Shown here in pieces: positions 54,384 to 57,105 of a DNA stretch of 57,105 bases; within the stretch, counting starts at the first letter, position 1; every line of letters starts with the position of its first letter. The notes beneath the pieces are model-generated. The model did no database searches. It had not been told where the DNA came from and saw only the letters and a list, made by a program, of their open reading frames with translations. The stretch spans positions 17,712 through 74,816 of the forward strand of contig JACPNK010000004.1 of NCBI GenBank assembly GCA_016185525.1, written 5' to 3'. Position numbers and translations under genes: made by a program. This stretch comes from Candidatus Yanofskyibacteriota bacterium (lineage in GTDB: Bacteria; Patescibacteriota; Minisyncoccia; 2-02-FULL-40-12; IGHO2-12-FULL-4).

Positions 54384-57105
54384 TTAAAGATTTGGTTCCG
54401 GTACTGATGCCGGTTCCAGACTCGGTTCTGGGATGGACTCGGAGGTTGATTCGGGTATGGTAGACACAGTGGGCTCGGGGGTAGGATTTTGCTCTGGAGT
54501 TGGCTCCGGGACTGGGGAGGCAGTAGGCTCTGGCGTAGATGTCGGGCTGGTTAATGGACTCGGCGAGGGTGACGGTTCGGGAACGGTCGGCGGGGTGGGA
54601 GTCGGCGATTCACTGGTGGCTGGTGTTGGACTGGCTGATCCGGACGGTTCAGGTGTAATTGAAGGTTCCGTTGTTGGTATAGGCGTTGGCGTCGCAATCT
54701 GGTTTTGGACACTCGGACTTGGCGTAGCTATCGGTATTCCCCCGTTGTTCTGCATCAACCGTTTCAGCTGTTCCTTGGTTACACACACTTCCTCTAGACA
54801 CAATTCCTTGGCGGTAATTTTGTCAGTAAATATCTGCGCCACTTTTAACAAGCCATTTTCAAAAACGATATTCATTGCCTCGCTAAACTTTTTAACAATT
54901 GACGCAAATAAAATTTTCAGGTCAAATATTGCCCCTGCCTCTCCTAAAATTTCTGAATCTGGATCACCGGCGGTGTCAGGCGAAGGGAGCCAATAACTTA
55001 AGTCCATTAGAATCATAATTTTCCCATAGCTATTCGGGGTGGAAAAATCAAAAGAAGCTGAAGCCAGCGGTTCAAGGGCAATACCTAAGGTCGGGCCAGT
55101 TTTAGTCGCTTTCATGGCTACACCTGGGATAGACGAAGTGGTAAGTCTATCCCCCTCCTTAATTGAGCCATTTTCCAGCGATACCTTAACCGGAACACGT
55201 CCGGAAAGAGTTATTTCATAATCGTTTTTAGTTGGTTCAAATCCTCCCAGAGTAATGCCCGGTTTAGTTGAAACTACGCCCACTATTGAAGATTGATAAC
55301 TTTGCTCTGACTTCTTGACTCCCAGTTCGTCTATATTTTTTCGGGTACCAAGTTCTTTCGTTCTTCTTTCTTGCTCGTAATTTCTTGGAGAAGCGTTTTT
55401 GAAATCAGGGTCTGGTATTACAATATCGCCCGCTTCGAGTTGATAAGCAGACCGCATAAATTCAGCTAAGTCGTCAGTCAAGACAGTAGCGTTGATGGCG
55501 TATAACCTTCCGGCGGTTGGTGACGCAGGACAGCCAGTATTGTCGTTGTCAACACAAAATGCTCCATTCCAAACTGCCGTATTGCCATTCACAGTATCCA
55601 CCGAAAAGTCAGGAACGCCTGAGGTTTGAACTAACAAAGCTGAAGTTGAACTCACGTTGATATCTAACCCTCCTTCATCGCTGAATTTAGTTAGTAATGT
55701 TCCACCAGAACTTTTAAGCTCGAATAGTGCTCCGGTCTGCGTCGTACCGGCAGTTATTGTTATTCCAGAATTTGAGTTGGAAGCAGTGGTGTCAACCACA
55801 AATATATCATTGCGGGCGCCGCCGGTGTCAGTTACCGCAAAAGCTCGTGTATTGCTGTTTGAAATTCTGACAAAAGAATCAAATTGAGCCGAAGCATCTA
55901 CTTCCAAATCTCCAGAGATAAGTAAATCATTGGTGGTGGTGATAAAGTTAGAATAGCCGGTGGTGGAGGTGCCGAACCTAGAATAAGCCGCACTGGCAAA
56001 GCCCCCGACTTGCAATGTGTTGGCTGAAAGCAGATAGCTTGCACTAGCCGTGCCTTGGACTTCAAGTATAGTAGTAGGGTCGGTAGTTAAAACTCCAACC
56101 CTCTTATTTGTTATTATGTTAGACGCCCCTGTCAATCCATAGATTGTCAAAATATTCTCGGAGTCAATTTGAGCGCTGTAACTCATAATGGTACTGGTAG
56201 ATGATGAGGCCACCTCCATATTTACCCAGCTGACTATTCCGGCGTCGTCCTCAAATGATAAGGGTCCAGTTCTTAGCATATCTATACTGGTAAAGCCGCT
56301 AGAGGCAACTGAAAGTAACTCAATGTTGTCTCCGTTAAAGATGGATAATCTATCTTTTGTGCTCGCGGTGCCGGTATAATTTGACCGAATAGTGAACTTT
56401 TTTTCGTTATCAGTACCGGAGCGAATATCCAAAGAGGCGGTAGCGGTGTTAGTTATCATAACAAATGAATCAAAAGTAGCCGAAGCATCTACTTCCAAAT
56501 CTCCAGAGATGAGAAGGTCGTTGGTAGTGGTGATAAAGTTAGAATATCCGGTAGTAGAGGTGCCAAATCTTGAGTAAGCCGCACTGGCATAGCCTCCGAC
56601 TTGCAATGTATTGCCGGTCAGAAGATAGGAGGCAGAGGCCGTGCCTTGGACTTCAAACTTGGTAGTGGGAGTGGTGGTATTGATGCCGACGTTGCCGTCG
56701 GATTTGATTCGCACTTTTTCATCTAATGTGCCATTTAGGTCAGTGTAAAACGCCATGAAGCTGTCGCGGTCTGCGACTGCGACATGGTCATTCTCTTTTC
56801 CTACTGTTATTTTCCCGCTATCAAAACTGGCTCCTCCGCTATCTCCGAGATGGAACTCAAGACTAGCAAGTTCGTTTGTGCTTGCAGCTCCACCTGTGTT
56901 GTTTTTTAGACGAGCAAGAATACTTTCGCCGTCAGTATCCTTGCGTAATTCTAACAATTGCCCCGGCGCGGTCGTGCCGATGCCCACATTCCCCGTCTTG
57001 CCTAGGGTGGAAACATACAACGTATTGGAAATGGAGGCTGGGCCGGCAAAAGAAACCGAACCATCTACTTCCAGATCTCCGGTTACGAAAAGATCGCTAG
57101 AGTTA
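54384..57105 (-). CDS. Large tail-fibre/adhesin-like surface protein (5' end beyond window)
   Basis: Open frame runs to the window edge; repeats NVGIGTTAP / FEVQGTASASYLL..NTLQVGG.ASAAYSRFGTSTTGYSNF; Pro/Ser/Thr-rich C-terminus. Confidence 0.85.
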   Translation of the reverse strand, partial: NSSDLFVTGDLEVDGSVSFAGPASISNTLYVSTLGKTGNVGIGTTAPGQLLELRKDTDGESILARLKNNTGGAASTNELASLEFHLGDSGGASFDSGKITVGKENDHVAVADRDSFMAFYTDLNGTLDEKVRIKSDGNVGINTTTPTTKFEVQGTASASYLLTGNTLQVGGYASAAYSRFGTSTTGYSNFITTTNDLLISGDLEVDASATFDSFVMITNTATASLDIRSGTDNEKKFTIRSNYTGTASTKDRLSIFNGDNIELLSVASSGFTSIDMLRTGPLSFEDDAGIVSWVNMEVASSSTSTIMSYSAQIDSENILTIYGLTGASNIITNKRVGVLTTDPTTILEVQGTASASYLLSANTLQVGGFASAAYSRFGTSTTGYSNFITTTNDLLISGDLEVDASAQFDSFVRISNSNTRAFAVTDTGGARNDIFVVDTTASNSNSGITITAGTTQTGALFELKSSGGTLLTKFSDEGGLDINVSSTSALLVQTSGVPDFSVDTVNGNTAVWNGAFCVDNDNTGCPASPTAGRLYAINATVLTDDLAEFMRSAYQLEAGDIVIPDPDFKNASPRNYEQERRTKELGTRKNIDELGVKKSEQSYQSSIVGVVSTKPGITLGGFEPTKNDYEITLSGRVPVKVSLENGSIKEGDRLTTSSIPGVAMKATKTGPTLGIALEPLASASFDFSTPNSYGKIMILMDLSYWLPSPDTAGDPDSEILGEAGAIFDLKILFASIVKKFSEAMNIVFENGLLKVAQIFTDKITAKELCLEEVCVTKEQLKRLMQNNGGIPIATPSPSVQNQIATPTPIPTTEPSITPEPSGSASPTPATSESPTPTPPTVPEPSPSPSPLTSPTSTPEPTASPVPEPTPEQNPTPEPTVSTIPESTSESIPEPSLEPASVPEPNL

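Noticed and set aside
49798-56650. CRISPR array
   Set aside because: Repeats are within reading frames, unevenly spaced and encode LamG/fibre modules; no cas genes.

Overview
The window looks like a chromosomal segment of a Candidate Phyla Radiation (Patescibacteria-type) bacterium. That placement is inferred from gene content, small intergenic spaces and an intron-bearing 16S rRNA gene. The left edge carries the 5' ~780 nt (E. coli numbering) of a 16S rRNA gene on the minus strand. It is interrupted by two group I introns and enlarged by two repeat-filled helix insertions. The rest is mostly housekeeping: trmD, khpA-like, rpsP, rnc, nusB, rpmF, dnaE, thrS, miaA, gatB, folA, thyA, tmk-like, rplK, nusG, secE, gyrB, pheS, coaD, guaB, pyrH, nadA-like, gatA, gatC and mltG. 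A large surface-protein locus lies at 49.8-57.1 kb. Most notable observations: (1) a group I intron in 16S carrying a small non-LAGLIDADG gene on the antisense strand inside its P6 helix; (2) an initiator tRNA-fMet gene split in the anticodon loop by a group I intron with an antisense, apparently leaderless, homing-endonuclease-like gene; (3) two diverged copies of a ~180 nt element (thrS leader and secE-nusG spacer) whose helices covary while internal and apical loops are conserved, which suggests an undescribed structured RNA; (4) a dispersed GACTAAAGTCTAAGG-type repeat that flanks a four-helix-bundle (IVS-protein) gene and also sits in the 16S V2 helix, in gatB coding sequence and between nusB and rpmF; (5) an accessory block (32.7-37 kb) of small genes with individual promoters and terminators, with hairpin elements that end in a copy of the tRNA-fMet 3' end. 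No search or folding tool was run; all family calls come from reading the sequence.
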